Source: Mycobacterium marinum
Lineage (GTDB): Bacteria; Actinomycetota; Actinomycetes; Mycobacteriales; Mycobacteriaceae
DNA length: 64,000 bases
Assembly: GCF_003391395.1 (NCBI RefSeq)
Contig: NZ_CP024190.1
Coordinates: 2,294,001 to 2,358,000, forward strand
Reading direction: 5' to 3'
The position numbers and the translations under genes are program-made. The notes below the pieces were generated by a model. That model was not told the origin of the DNA. It made no database searches and was given only the letters and a program-made list of their open reading frames with translations. Below, piece after piece: positions 24,757 through 33,938 of the stretch; the stretch's first letter is position 1; each line of letters opens with the position of its first letter.

Positions 24757-25818
24757 ATGAGTACCCGTCGCGACCTTCCGCAGTCGCCCTATCTGGCCGC
24801 GGTGGCCGGCCGCAAACCCAGCCGAGTACCGGTGTGGTTCATGCGGCAGGCCGGCCGCTCACTGCCGGAATACCGGGCGCTGCGCCGCCAGCACAGCATG
24901 CTGGCCGCCTGCTTCGAACCCGAGGTGGCCTGCGAGGTCACCATGCAACCGATCCGCCGCTACCACGTCGATGCCGCGATCCTGTTCTCCGACATCGTGG
25001 TACCGCTGCGCGCGGCCGGTGTGGACTTGGACATCGTGGCCGATGTCGGACCCGTCATCGCTGCGCCGGTGCGTACGGTTGCCGATGTCAACGCGATCAA
25101 ACCCATTGACCCCCAGTCGATTGCGCCGGTGTTCGACGCGGTTGAGCTGTTGGTCGCCGAGCTGGGTGACACTCCGCTGATCGGATTCGCCGGAGCGCCC
25201 TTCACGTTGGCCTCCTACCTGGTCGAGGGCGGACCCAGCCGCCACCATGCCCGGACCAAGGCGATGATGTTGGCCGAGCCCGCGACCTGGCATGCGTTGA
25301 TGACCAAGTTGACCGACCTGACCATCGAATTTCTGCTCGGTCAGATCCGTGCCGGGGTGGATGCCATCCAGGTGTTCGACTCGTGGGCGGGAATGTTGTC
25401 GTTGGCCGACTACCGCCAGTACGCGTTGCCGCACAGCGCGCGGGTATTCGCCACGCTGGCCGAGCATGGTGTTCCGATGACGCACTTCGGGGTCGGCACC
25501 GCAGAACTGCTGGGTGCGATGTCGGAGGCGGTCAAGCCGGGGACGGCGAAGGTGGTCGGCGTGGACTGGCGCACCGCGCTGGCCGATGCCGCCGCCCGGG
25601 TGCAACCCGGCACCGCGCTGCAGGGCAACCTGGATCCGGTGGTGCTGCTGGCGGGCTGGCCCGCGGTGGAACGCGCCGCACGCGCCGTCGTCGACGATGG
25701 ACGTCGGGCCGTCGACGCGGGTGCGGCCGGGTACGTCTTCAATCTGGGGCACGGGGTACTGCCGCAGACCGATCCGGGGGTGCTGACCGACCTGGTGTCA
25801 CTGGTTCACTCGCTATGA
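24757..25818 (+). CDS. hemE: Uroporphyrinogen III decarboxylase
   Basis: Removes four acetate carboxyls from uroporphyrinogen III to give coproporphyrinogen III in the cytosol. Length 353 from the ATG at 24757 (MSTRRDLPQS), as in M. tuberculosis. Signature RQAGRSLPEYR at residues 30-40 binds substrate propionates and a second signature, GFAGAPFTLASYLVEG, follows near 150; DSWAGMLS and a late GTAELLGAM region are also family blocks. Its stop is overlapped by the hemY ATG (ATGA), starting a tightly packed four-gene heme operon. Confidence 0.96.
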   Translation: MSTRRDLPQSPYLAAVAGRKPSRVPVWFMRQAGRSLPEYRALRRQHSMLAACFEPEVACEVTMQPIRRYHVDAAILFSDIVVPLRAAGVDLDIVADVGPVIAAPVRTVADVNAIKPIDPQSIAPVFDAVELLVAELGDTPLIGFAGAPFTLASYLVEGGPSRHHARTKAMMLAEPATWHALMTKLTDLTIEFLLGQIRAGVDAIQVFDSWAGMLSLADYRQYALPHSARVFATLAEHGVPMTHFGVGTAELLGAMSEAVKPGTAKVVGVDWRTALADAAARVQPGTALQGNLDPVVLLAGWPAVERAARAVVDDGRRAVDAGAAGYVFNLGHGVLPQTDPGVLTDLVSLVHSL

Positions 25819-27182
25819 CGCCGGGCTCGTATTGTGTTGTGGGCGGTGGAATCTCGGGCCTGACCGCGGCCTTCCGGTTGCGGCTGGCGGTCGGTGAAGA
25901 CGCCTCGATCACCCTGTTGGACCCCAGCGATCGGCTGGGCGGAATCTTGCGCACCGAGCGGGTCGGCGGACAGCCGATGGATCTGGGTGCCGAAGCGTTC
26001 GTGGTGCGCCGTCCGGAGATGCCCGCCCTGCTCGCCGAACTCGGTCTGTCCGGGCTGCAGCGCTCCACCACGGGCGCCCGGCCGCTGATCTACAGCTGCC
26101 AACAGCTGCACCCGCTGCCAACGGGCACCGTGATGGGGATCCCGGCTTCGGCGCGCTCGCTTGCCGGCCTGGTTGACGACGCCACGATTGCCCAGATCGA
26201 GGCCGAACCGGACCGGCCGCTGCACTGGCGCCCGGGCGGCGATCCCGCGGTGGCCGAACTGGTGGCCGAGCGGTTCGGCGAGCAGACCGTGACCAGGTCG
26301 GTCGATCCGCTGCTGTGCGGCGTCTATGCGGGCTCGGCCGCCACGATCGGTGTGCGCGCGGCCATCCCGGCGGTGGCGGCGGCGCTGGACCGCGGCGCCA
26401 CCAGCCTGACCGAGGCGGTTCGGCAGAGCTTGCCACCGGCCGGTGCCGGTCCGGTATTCGGCGCCTTGGCGGGCGGCTATCAGGTGCTGGTCGAGGAGCT
26501 GGTCGCACGCAGTGGGGTGCAATGGGTGCAGGCCGCGGTCAGCAAGATCGAACCCGGTTGGACGCTGCACGACGATGCCGGCCGGCGCTGGCACGCCGAC
26601 GCCGTCATCCTGGCCATCCCGGCCCCGCGCCTGGTGCGGATCCTCGACGGTGTCGACGGGGTGGATCCACGCAGCGTCGCGGCCGCGAGCCGGGTGCGCA
26701 GTGCCTCCTCGGCAGTGGTGGCGCTGGCGGTGCCAGCAGATACCCCCTTCCCGCAGTGTTCCGGGGTGCTGGTGGCCAACGGTGAGCCGTTGCGGGCCAA
26801 GGCAATCACGTTGTCGTCGCGGAAATGGGGTATCCAGGGCGACGTCCAGCAGCTGCGGATTTCGTTCGGGCGGTTCGGCGACGACCTGGCCGAGCGCGTG
26901 TCCGACCACCAGCTCCTCTCGTGGGCGCGCGACGACCTGGCCACGGTGTTCGGTGTGACGGTGGATCCCATCGATTCACGTGTGCAGCGGTGGATCGAGG
27001 CGATGCCGCAATACGGTCCCGGTCACGGGGAGCTGGTCGCGCAGGTGCGGGCCGGGCTGCCCCCGACATTGGCCGTGGCCGGCAGCTATCTGGACGGAAT
27101 CGGGGTGCCGGCCTGTGTCGGGGCGGCGGGCCGCGCGGTGGACGGCGTCGTTGGGGCGCTCAACCCGCAAGTGGCACGATAG
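25815..27182 (+). CDS. hemY: Coproporphyrinogen III oxidase, FAD type (HemY/CgoX)
   Basis: FAD-dependent oxidase of 455 residues. In actinobacteria HemY converts coproporphyrinogen III to coproporphyrin III, before ferrochelatase and ChdC, although it is often labelled protoporphyrinogen oxidase. The dinucleotide fold starts at GGGISGLTAAF (residues 10-20), followed by LDPSDRLGGILRTE; the C-terminal flavin block contains AGSYLDGIGVPACVGAAG. Translationally coupled to hemE by ATGA, and five bases separate its stop from the coproheme decarboxylase gene. Confidence 0.95.
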   Translation: MTPGSYCVVGGGISGLTAAFRLRLAVGEDASITLLDPSDRLGGILRTERVGGQPMDLGAEAFVVRRPEMPALLAELGLSGLQRSTTGARPLIYSCQQLHPLPTGTVMGIPASARSLAGLVDDATIAQIEAEPDRPLHWRPGGDPAVAELVAERFGEQTVTRSVDPLLCGVYAGSAATIGVRAAIPAVAAALDRGATSLTEAVRQSLPPAGAGPVFGALAGGYQVLVEELVARSGVQWVQAAVSKIEPGWTLHDDAGRRWHADAVILAIPAPRLVRILDGVDGVDPRSVAAASRVRSASSAVVALAVPADTPFPQCSGVLVANGEPLRAKAITLSSRKWGIQGDVQQLRISFGRFGDDLAERVSDHQLLSWARDDLATVFGVTVDPIDSRVQRWIEAMPQYGPGHGELVAQVRAGLPPTLAVAGSYLDGIGVPACVGAAGRAVDGVVGALNPQVAR

Positions 27183-27187
27183 GTGCC

Positions 27188-27883
27188 ATGGCACGCCTCG
27201 ACTACGACGTCCTGAACGCAACCATTCGGTACCTGATGTTCTCGGTGTTCTCTGTGCGGCCGGGCGAACTCGGTGACCACCGCGAAGCCGTGATCGACGA
27301 CGCTGCGACGTTTTTCAAGCAGCAGGAGGAACGCGGCGTCGTGGTGCGCGGCCTCTACGACGTCGCGGGCCTGCGGGCGGACGCGGATTTCATGATCTGG
27401 ACCCACGCCGAGCACATCGAAACGTTGCAGGCAACCTATTCGGACTTTCGGCGCACCACCACCTTGGGGCGGGCCTGCACTCCGGTGTGGAGCAGCGTCG
27501 GGCTGCATCGCCCGGCCGAGTTCAACAAGAGCCACATCCCGGCATTTCTGGCCGGCGAGGAGCCCGGCGCCTACATCTGCGTGTATCCGTTCGTGCGCTC
27601 CTACGAGTGGTATCTGCTGCCCGACGAGGAGCGACGTCGCATGCTCGCCGAGCACGGCATGGCCGCGCGTGGCTACAAGGACGTTCGGGCCAACACGGTG
27701 CCGGCGTTCGCGCTGGGCGACTACGAGTGGATCCTGGCGTTTGAGGCCCCCGAGTTGGACCGCATCGTCGATTTGATGCGTGACCTGCGGGCCACCGACG
27801 CCCGACGGCACACCCGTGCGGAGACGCCGTTCTACAGCGGGCCGCGGGTGCCCGTCGAGCAGCTGGTGAACTCGCTGCCATGA
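27188..27883 (+). CDS. chdC: Coproheme decarboxylase (HemQ/ChdC)
   Basis: Last enzyme of the coproporphyrin-dependent heme pathway; uses peroxide to decarboxylate two propionates of coproheme. At 231 residues it has the same length as Rv2676c and the chlorite dismutase-like fold. The block YPFVRSYEWY supplies the catalytic tyrosine (Tyr133), and AEHGMAARGY contains the likely proximal heme ligand His156. Adjacent to hemY in an operon, with the terminal overlap ATGA to a methyltransferase. The ferrochelatase step (hemH) is not in this window. Confidence 0.93.
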   Translation: MARLDYDVLNATIRYLMFSVFSVRPGELGDHREAVIDDAATFFKQQEERGVVVRGLYDVAGLRADADFMIWTHAEHIETLQATYSDFRRTTTLGRACTPVWSSVGLHRPAEFNKSHIPAFLAGEEPGAYICVYPFVRSYEWYLLPDEERRRMLAEHGMAARGYKDVRANTVPAFALGDYEWILAFEAPELDRIVDLMRDLRATDARRHTRAETPFYSGPRVPVEQLVNSLP

Positions 27884-28629
27884 CCGCCCCGGATCCGACC
27901 GACCCCACCCGCTTCGAGGAGATGTATCGCGACCAGCGGGTGGCACACGGCCTGCCGGCGGCCACACCGTGGGACATCGGCGGCCCGCAACCGGTGGTTG
28001 AGCAGCTGGTCGCGCTGGGCGCGGTCAAGGGGGAGGTGCTCGACCCGGGCACCGGGCCCGGCCACCACGCGATCTATTACGCGTCCAAGGGTTACTCGGC
28101 GACCGGCATCGACGGATCGGCGACCGCCATCGAGCGGGCCCGGGACAACGCGGCCAAGGCCGGGGTGTCGGTGAACTTCCAGGTGGCCGACGCTACGAGG
28201 CTGGAAGGCTTGGACAACCGATTCGACACCGTCGTCGACTGCGCCTTCTATCACACCTTCGGTACCGCGCCCGAGCTGCAGAGGTCCTACGTGCAGGCGC
28301 TGCGGCGGGCGACCAAGCCGGGCGCACGGCTTTACATGTACGAGTTCGGCTCCCACCAGGTCAACGGATTGACCGCCATCCGGTCACTGCCGGAGGAAAA
28401 CTTCCGCGAGATGCTGCCACTTGGTGGTTGGGAGATCACCTATCTGGGGCCGACCACCTACCGCACCACGGTGAGCATGGAGACGCTGGAAACCATGGCC
28501 GCGCGAAACCCCGAGGTGGCTGACCAGGTCGGGCCCCTGGTGGAGCGGTTCAAGACGATGCAGCCCTGGCTGACCGACGGCATCGCGCACGTCCCGTTCT
28601 GGGAAGTCCACGCCACCCGGCTGGACTGA
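27880..28629 (+). CDS. Class I SAM-dependent methyltransferase (Rv2675c-like)
   Basis: A 249-residue methyltransferase; motif I is LDPGTGPGHHAIYYA, motif II the acidic TGIDGSATAIERA end, and motif IV DTVVDCAFYHTF. ATG overlaps the chdC stop. Its substrate is unknown; membership of the heme operon is conserved in mycobacteria but does not prove a porphyrin substrate. It converges with msrB after five bases. Confidence 0.88.
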   Translation: MTAPDPTDPTRFEEMYRDQRVAHGLPAATPWDIGGPQPVVEQLVALGAVKGEVLDPGTGPGHHAIYYASKGYSATGIDGSATAIERARDNAAKAGVSVNFQVADATRLEGLDNRFDTVVDCAFYHTFGTAPELQRSYVQALRRATKPGARLYMYEFGSHQVNGLTAIRSLPEENFREMLPLGGWEITYLGPTTYRTTVSMETLETMAARNPEVADQVGPLVERFKTMQPWLTDGIAHVPFWEVHATRLD

Positions 28630-28634
28630 CCCCG

Positions 28635-29075
28635 CTATTGCGCTGATGAGTCCGTGGGAACCAGGCGCAGCGAGATCGAGTTGATGCAGTAACGCAGATC
28701 CGTCGGTGTCGGATACCCCTCGCCGGCGAACACATGGCCCAGGTGGCTGTGGCAGTTCGCGCACAGCACCTCGGTACGCAGCTGGCCCAGTGAGTGGTCG
28801 GGACGCAGGATCACCGCCTCGCTGGCCGACGGGTCAAAGAATGACGGCCAGCCGCAATGCGATTCGAACTTCTCGGTACTGCGGAACAACTCCGCGCCAC
28901 AGGCCCGGCATTGGTAGATGCCTTGCGTCTTGGTGTCGGTGTACTCGCCGGTGAACGGGCGTTCGGTGCCGGCCAGACGCAGCACGTCGTACTCCCGCTG
29001 GCTGAGCCTTTTGCGCCACTCGTCTTCGCTGAGTTGCAGTTTCGGACGCTGCGAGCCGGCGTCGGAGGAGGTCAT
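28635..29075 (-). CDS. msrB: Peptide methionine-(R)-S-oxide reductase
   Basis: Reduces the R-sulfoxide of methionine in proteins. The 146-residue protein has the zinc site CRAC (Cys56, Cys59) and CANC (Cys105, Cys108), the HCGWPSFFDP block and the catalytic cysteine in RYCINSISL (Cys130). The N-terminus is about ten residues longer than in M. tuberculosis if the ATG at 29075 is used. Its start overlaps the aftC stop (ATGA), so an oxidative repair enzyme is translated with a cell-wall arabinosyltransferase. Confidence 0.95.
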   Translation of the reverse strand: MTSSDAGSQRPKLQLSEDEWRKRLSQREYDVLRLAGTERPFTGEYTDTKTQGIYQCRACGAELFRSTEKFESHCGWPSFFDPSASEAVILRPDHSLGQLRTEVLCANCHSHLGHVFAGEGYPTPTDLRYCINSISLRLVPTDSSAQ

Positions 29076-30382
29076 GCGTCCACGCTAGCGCGCTCTCGCT
29101 CGGCCGTCAGCCACGCCGGATCGATCCCGCTATCCAACCGGTCTTCGGCCTTGGCGTCCAGGTAGCGGAAATACAGCACGGTGAACGTCACGATCAACAG
29201 CAGCGACCACCCGTAGGTGATCTTCAGATACTCGAGGGCGCGGCCCCACCGCATCCAGTTGAACAGCAGCCAGCGATCCAGCGTCATGAAGCCGTAGATC
29301 CCCAGCCACGCCGGCCAGTTCCGGATCACCGAGTTGCGCAGCGTGATCGTCATCAGGAACGGGAACAGCATCATCGAGTAGTAGCCCTGGGCCAGCGACA
29401 TCGCCAGCCACGACCACAGCAGCAGCACACCCGAGGAGGTGGTGAACCAGAACAGGGGATCGCGGGTGCGGTAGTAGCGGTACAACAGCCACAAGCTGGC
29501 GATCGCGATTGCGGTGAACAGCAGCCGCAGGAACAGGATCAACCAGGTCGGCAGGCCGAAGTAGATGCCATTGCCCTGGATCGAACTGTTGAAGTAGTCG
29601 CGGGTGCCCAGGATGTAGGGCAATGTCCGCGTGAAGAAGTCCATCGGATGATTGATCAGCGGCAGGGCGGCCACGTTGATGGCGATGGGGATCACGATGG
29701 CGGTCACCAGCGTGCGCCACTGGCGGTTGAGCAGGGGCAGCAGCAGCAGCGGGCCGAGTAGTGGTTTGAGTACCAGCGTGAATCCGATGGCTATCCCGGC
29801 CCACCATTGATGACTGACCCGGCCGTCCAGCAGCCACCGCAGGAACAGCACCTCGAGCAGCAGAATGCAGCCGTTGATGTTGGTGAAGACCAGGGTGTTG
29901 GTCACGGTCTCGGTGGCGAACATGGCCAACACCAGGGCGGGAGCGGCGACCGAGGTCAGCGTGAAGTTGAACAGCCGCAGCAACAGGTACGCCGCCAGCA
30001 GGATGGCCGCGGTGTTGATAGAGATGAACAGGTAGCGCGACGGCGCGAAGGGCAGGTACCCGAACGGGGCCATCAGCAGTGTGCCGCCCGGCGGGTAGAG
30101 ATAGTGCGGGTCGACGTAGTCGAAATGCTCGTTGTAGATATCCCAGCCGCGGCGGAAGTTGAGCACCGCCCGATACACCGGCTTGAAGTCGTCAGTGATG
30201 TTCCCGTTGGTGGTCAGCACGATGGCGCGATGCAGTACCGACAAAATGGCCGCCGGCCACAGCACCGAGCGCAATATCGTAGACGCGCTCGGTGGGCCGG
30301 TACGGGGACGGAATGCGGCTTGCATGCATTCACGCAAGCCGGTTCGGGTCGAGTCAGCCGCGGTCACCAGCGCACCGTACAC
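29072..30382 (-). CDS. aftC: Arabinofuranan alpha-1,3-arabinosyltransferase AftC
   Basis: GT-C type membrane glycosyltransferase that introduces alpha-1,3 branches into arabinogalactan and lipoarabinomannan using decaprenylphosphoryl arabinose. The 436 residues include an acidic external loop motif NITDDFKPVYRA near residue 63, typical of the GT-C fold, and ten or so hydrophobic segments to about residue 410. Start MYGALVTAADS matches M. tuberculosis. First gene of a pair with msrB. Its 5' end is 19 bp from the stop of the lipoprotein hydrolase gene, so read-through from that gene is possible. Confidence 0.95.
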   Translation of the reverse strand: MYGALVTAADSTRTGLRECMQAAFRPRTGPPSASTILRSVLWPAAILSVLHRAIVLTTNGNITDDFKPVYRAVLNFRRGWDIYNEHFDYVDPHYLYPPGGTLLMAPFGYLPFAPSRYLFISINTAAILLAAYLLLRLFNFTLTSVAAPALVLAMFATETVTNTLVFTNINGCILLLEVLFLRWLLDGRVSHQWWAGIAIGFTLVLKPLLGPLLLLPLLNRQWRTLVTAIVIPIAINVAALPLINHPMDFFTRTLPYILGTRDYFNSSIQGNGIYFGLPTWLILFLRLLFTAIAIASLWLLYRYYRTRDPLFWFTTSSGVLLLWSWLAMSLAQGYYSMMLFPFLMTITLRNSVIRNWPAWLGIYGFMTLDRWLLFNWMRWGRALEYLKITYGWSLLLIVTFTVLYFRYLDAKAEDRLDSGIDPAWLTAERERASVDA

Positions 30383-30401
30383 CGGGGCGGCCGAGCCGGT
30401 T

Positions 30402-31991
30402 TCAGGCGGGACAGTAGGTGTCGGTGCCCGGCAGTTCGCCGTCGTTGAGATAGCCGATCAGCGGCGGTACCGCGCAGGACGAATAGATGCTGGCACCGTG
30501 TCCGATGCCCTGCCACATCACTCGCTTGCTGGCGGCGTTGGCGTTGATGATCGTGGCCGCGGTCTGGGCGACGCCTTCGTTGCCCACGATCGGGTCGTTC
30601 TGCACCCCCAGCAACAGCACGTTGACCTTGAGGCTCTTGGGGGCGTCGGTTGTCGAGCCGCTGGGCCAGTGCACGCACTTGACCAGGTTGAGTGCGGCGA
30701 CCGTGCCGAATTGCGGATAGATCTTGCCCCAGGCGACCACCAGTTCGCGAACCCGGTCCGGGGTGGGGCGATTCACCGCGTCGCTGCACGAGCTGACGAA
30801 CTGGCCGTCGGTGTGCTGCAGGGCATCGGCCCGGTTGATCAGGTTGGACAGCTGGTTCATGTCACCCGCGCGGGCGGCCACCAGCGCGTCCGCCAGGCTG
30901 GTCGTGGTGCGGATGCGGTCCGCGGTGGGAAAGCCCAGGGCGGTGGTGATGGCGGTGGCTATCGAGGCCACCGACTCGCCGCCGGGGCCGTTGTCGGAAC
31001 GGGCGTCGTTCAGCAGTGCGGCGACGGCGCCCTTGGGATCGGATCCGAGCGCGCAGTGCACCGCGACACACTGTGCGGCGAACGCATCCAGCGCCGCTTG
31101 CTGACCCTTGACCTGTTGTTCAGCGGCGGCTTCGGCGCTGACCCCCAAAGCCACCGGGGAGTCGAGGATCAGCCGGGCGACCTTGTCGGGTCGTGATCCG
31201 GCGTAGGTGAGGGCGACCTGAGCGCCGTTGCCGATGCCGACCAGCGCCAGTGCCGGCACATCCCACAGATTGCGCAGCCGCTCGATGTCGGATGCGGCGT
31301 GTCCGTTGTCGTAGGCGGATGCGCCGGGGGCGATGGCGTCGGTGCAGTCGGTGGTGGCTTCGTTGGAGATCGTCGAAAGGTTGGCCACCGGGTCATCGCC
31401 GGTCTGGAACTGCGACTGATCACGCATCTCGGTGCGCTCGTAGTGGTCGCGGCAGTCGATCGGGCTCGACATGCCCATCCCACGGCGGTCGATGGCAACG
31501 ATCGGGTGGGTGCGCAGCACGTCGGCACCGGCATGGGACAGCCAGACCGGCAACTGAGTCGACGACGGCAGGTCGGAGCCGGTGGTGAAGACCAGGGGCC
31601 CGGCGTCGCGTGGCGTCTGGCCGGAGCGGGCGCGCACCACGCCGATACTGACGGACCCGGATCCGCCGTTGACCGGATCCAGGTCGTTGTCGAAGGTCGC
31701 GCACTCCAGCCTGGTGCCGGGGGCGCCCTGAACGCCGGCATCGGAATAGACCTGTGAGGTGCAGTCGGTCCAGGACAGATCGTTCTTGGGCGCGGCGATC
31801 GGCGGCGGGCCGCTGGGCGGTGGTGTGGTGGTGGCGGCGCCTTGCGGGCGCGCGCCGGTATTGGTGGCAAAGCGCGGGTCAGCGCCCAGTACCGGAACGC
31901 AGGCAGCCAGCACTGTGGTCACCGAGAAGGCCACCGCGACGCGAATCGGGGTGGACGGGAGGCGCCGACTCATGCCGACAACAGTAACCAC
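30402..31991 (-). CDS. Secreted lipoprotein hydrolase-like protein lacking the nucleophile Ser (Rv2672-like)
   Basis: A 529-residue member of the peptidase S33/TAP family (SlpD and Hip1 relatives). The N-terminus is a lipoprotein signal: two Arg, hydrophobic core and LAAC with acceptor Cys31. Mature protein has the alpha/beta fold, oxyanion region HPIVAIDRRGMGMS and a TAP-like C-terminal domain. The nucleophile elbow reads G-I-G-N-G (residue 254 is Gly, codon GGC), not G-x-S-x-G, while LGVQNDPIVG and GIGHGAS retain the expected Asp and His. So a standard serine peptidase mechanism is not available unless another residue serves. An ATG at 31973 is an alternative start. Confidence 0.85.
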   Translation of the reverse strand: MVTVVGMSRRLPSTPIRVAVAFSVTTVLAACVPVLGADPRFATNTGARPQGAATTTPPPSGPPPIAAPKNDLSWTDCTSQVYSDAGVQGAPGTRLECATFDNDLDPVNGGSGSVSIGVVRARSGQTPRDAGPLVFTTGSDLPSSTQLPVWLSHAGADVLRTHPIVAIDRRGMGMSSPIDCRDHYERTEMRDQSQFQTGDDPVANLSTISNEATTDCTDAIAPGASAYDNGHAASDIERLRNLWDVPALALVGIGNGAQVALTYAGSRPDKVARLILDSPVALGVSAEAAAEQQVKGQQAALDAFAAQCVAVHCALGSDPKGAVAALLNDARSDNGPGGESVASIATAITTALGFPTADRIRTTTSLADALVAARAGDMNQLSNLINRADALQHTDGQFVSSCSDAVNRPTPDRVRELVVAWGKIYPQFGTVAALNLVKCVHWPSGSTTDAPKSLKVNVLLLGVQNDPIVGNEGVAQTAATIINANAASKRVMWQGIGHGASIYSSCAVPPLIGYLNDGELPGTDTYCPA

Positions 31992-32021
31992 TGCGCTCAG
32001 CGATGCTGCGCGACGTGCAGT

Positions 32022-32804
32022 TCAGGCTCGAACGTAGCGGGTGTAGAGGTACCCGGCATCGTCGGTGATGACGTGGGCGCAGTGCATCCGGGTTTGCAGC
32101 TGGCCCGGGCCGGACGCGATGCGCCGGGGCAGACCACCCACCACAACGGGGGCGATGGTCAGACACAATTCGTCGAGCAGATCCTGCTCGATCAGCGATC
32201 CGAACAGCGTTGGTCCGCCCTCGGTGAGGATGCGGCGCATGCCCCGCCCGGCGAGTCTGGCCAGCAGCAGGCCCTCGTCGACCCGGTGGGGGTCCTTGCC
32301 GGAGCAGTCGACCACTTCGGCGAGGCCGGTCAGCCGCCGGCGGGTGTCGTAGACGGCCGCCGCGGCGGTCAGTACCAGCGGTGGTACCTCGGTTCGGGTG
32401 AACACGGGCAGATCCCGGTCCAGCTGACCCGTGTTGGTGGCGATCGCCAGTTGCGGGACTTCGCTCTGTCCGCGGGCCTGCCGCTGCTGGCGTTCCGCGA
32501 CGCCCAGTTGCGCACCGGAATAGCCCTCGATGCGCACCGTGCCCGCGCCGACCAGGATGACGTCGGCCAGCTCACGCAGCAGAACAAACACGGCTCGGTC
32601 GCCCGGCCCCGCTAGGCCGCCGCTGGTGCCCCCGACGGTCGCGCCGCCGTCGAGGCTGGTGATGAAATTGGCCCGCAACCAGGTGCCGCTCAGCTTCGCC
32701 GGATAGCCGTAGAACTCGGGCAGGTCCTCGTCGGTGAGTTGGCGGTCGGTTCCGAGCAGCGTCAGCTGTGCATCGGCGGACCGGCCTGAGGTTGGGTCAG
32801 GCAT
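32022..32804 (-). CDS. ribD: RibD C-terminal-type reductase (Rv2671-like)
   Basis: A 260-residue NADPH-dependent reductase of the RibD_C/DHFR-like fold, without the N-terminal deaminase of full RibD. Block VRLEG-like VGAGTVRIEGYS, LTEGGPTLFGSL and the start region ANFITSLDGGATVGG are visible, the last typical of pyrimidine reductases. M. tuberculosis Rv2671 can reduce dihydrofolate and is linked to para-aminosalicylate resistance. GGAGG is seven bases before the ATG. Divergent from the ZapE-like gene. Confidence 0.9.
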   Translation of the reverse strand: MPDPTSGRSADAQLTLLGTDRQLTDEDLPEFYGYPAKLSGTWLRANFITSLDGGATVGGTSGGLAGPGDRAVFVLLRELADVILVGAGTVRIEGYSGAQLGVAERQQRQARGQSEVPQLAIATNTGQLDRDLPVFTRTEVPPLVLTAAAAVYDTRRRLTGLAEVVDCSGKDPHRVDEGLLLARLAGRGMRRILTEGGPTLFGSLIEQDLLDELCLTIAPVVVGGLPRRIASGPGQLQTRMHCAHVITDDAGYLYTRYVRA

Positions 32805-32849
32805 GGGCAGACCTCCACGTCGGCTATGAAGTTGATTGCAACACGCCGC

Positions 32850-32855
32850 TACAGT
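32850..32855 (+). promoter_or_regulatory. -10 hexamer deciding the start of the ZapE-like gene
   Basis: TACAGT is six bases before the ATG at 32862, the spacing of mycobacterial leaderless promoters. It lies downstream of the alternative ATG at 32826, so if used it excludes that start. No ribosome site is seen before either codon. Confidence 0.45.
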
Positions 32856-32861
32856 GCCAGC

Positions 32862-33938
32862 ATGCACGGGTCCACTTCTGCGGGTGCTTGGGGAGGGGTG
32901 GCGCATCTGGTGGACCGTCATCCGTCGGTGTCGCCAGAGCGGCTGATTGCCCAATTGCGGCCGCCCCCAACCTTCGCCGAGGTGAGCTTCTCGACGTATC
33001 GGCCGGATCCCGCGGAACCGACCCAGGCCGCCGCCCTGGTGGCGTGCCGGGAATTTTGCCAGGAGGCGGTGCAGCGCCGGGCTGGCCGCAAGAAGCTGTT
33101 GGGCAGGCGTGAGGTGTTGCCCGGCGTGGGGCTGTACCTCGATGGCGGATTCGGTGTGGGTAAGACCCACTTGCTGGCCTCGTCCTACTACCAGCTGCCC
33201 GGCTTGGGGCCGGACGCACCCGAACAGCCCAAGGCGTTCGCGACCTTTGGTGAGCTGACCCAGTTGGCGGGCGTTTTCGGCTTCGCGGAATGCATCGACC
33301 TGCTGGCCAATCACACGGCCGTGTGCATCGACGAGTTCGAGCTTGATGACCCCGGTAACACCACGCTGATCTCCCGGATGCTCTCGGCGTTGGTGCAGCG
33401 GGGCGTGTCGGTGGCCGCCACCTCCAATACGCTGCCCGAACAGCTGGGTGAGGGGCGCTTTGCCGCCCAGGACTTTCTGCGCGAGATCAACACGCTGGCA
33501 AGTATTTTCACCACGGTGCGGATCGAGGGGCCGGACTACCGCCACCGTGGCCTGCCGCCGGCGCCGCGGCCGTTGTCCGATGATCAGGTCGCCCAGCGCG
33601 CTGCTACGGTGCGCGGCGCGACCCTCGATGACTTCGACGCCCTGTGCGCCCACCTGGCCACCATGCATCCATCGCGTTATCTGACCCTGATCGACGGTGT
33701 GAGCGCGGTGTTTCTGACCGGTGTGCACCCCATCGAGGACCAACATGTTGCGCTGCGGCTGGTGGCGCTCACCGATCGGCTCTATGACGCCGGCATCCCG
33801 GTGGTGGCATCCGGGGCCAAGCTGGACACCATTTTCAGCGAGGAGATGCTGGCCGGCGGCTACCGCAAGAAGTATCTACGTGCCACCTCACGACTGTTGG
33901 CTTTGACGGCCCCGGTCAGCGAAGCTCGCGAACCATGA
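32862..33938 (+). CDS. zapE: AFG1/ZapE-type AAA ATPase (Rv2670c-like)
   Basis: A 358-residue AFG1-family ATPase; Walker A is GGFGVGKT around residue 95-102, Walker B is VCIDEFEL, and the sensor-1 region contains ATSNTLPEQ. Bacterial relatives (ZapE) bind the division ring, and eukaryotic Afg1 acts in mitochondrial protein quality control. ATG 32862 is favoured by the -10 hexamer just upstream; an in-frame ATG at 32826 would add 12 residues. It faces the acetyltransferase gene on the other strand, and their ends overlap by 23 bases. Confidence 0.9.
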   Translation: MHGSTSAGAWGGVAHLVDRHPSVSPERLIAQLRPPPTFAEVSFSTYRPDPAEPTQAAALVACREFCQEAVQRRAGRKKLLGRREVLPGVGLYLDGGFGVGKTHLLASSYYQLPGLGPDAPEQPKAFATFGELTQLAGVFGFAECIDLLANHTAVCIDEFELDDPGNTTLISRMLSALVQRGVSVAATSNTLPEQLGEGRFAAQDFLREINTLASIFTTVRIEGPDYRHRGLPPAPRPLSDDQVAQRAATVRGATLDDFDALCAHLATMHPSRYLTLIDGVSAVFLTGVHPIEDQHVALRLVALTDRLYDAGIPVVASGAKLDTIFSEEMLAGGYRKKYLRATSRLLALTAPVSEAREP

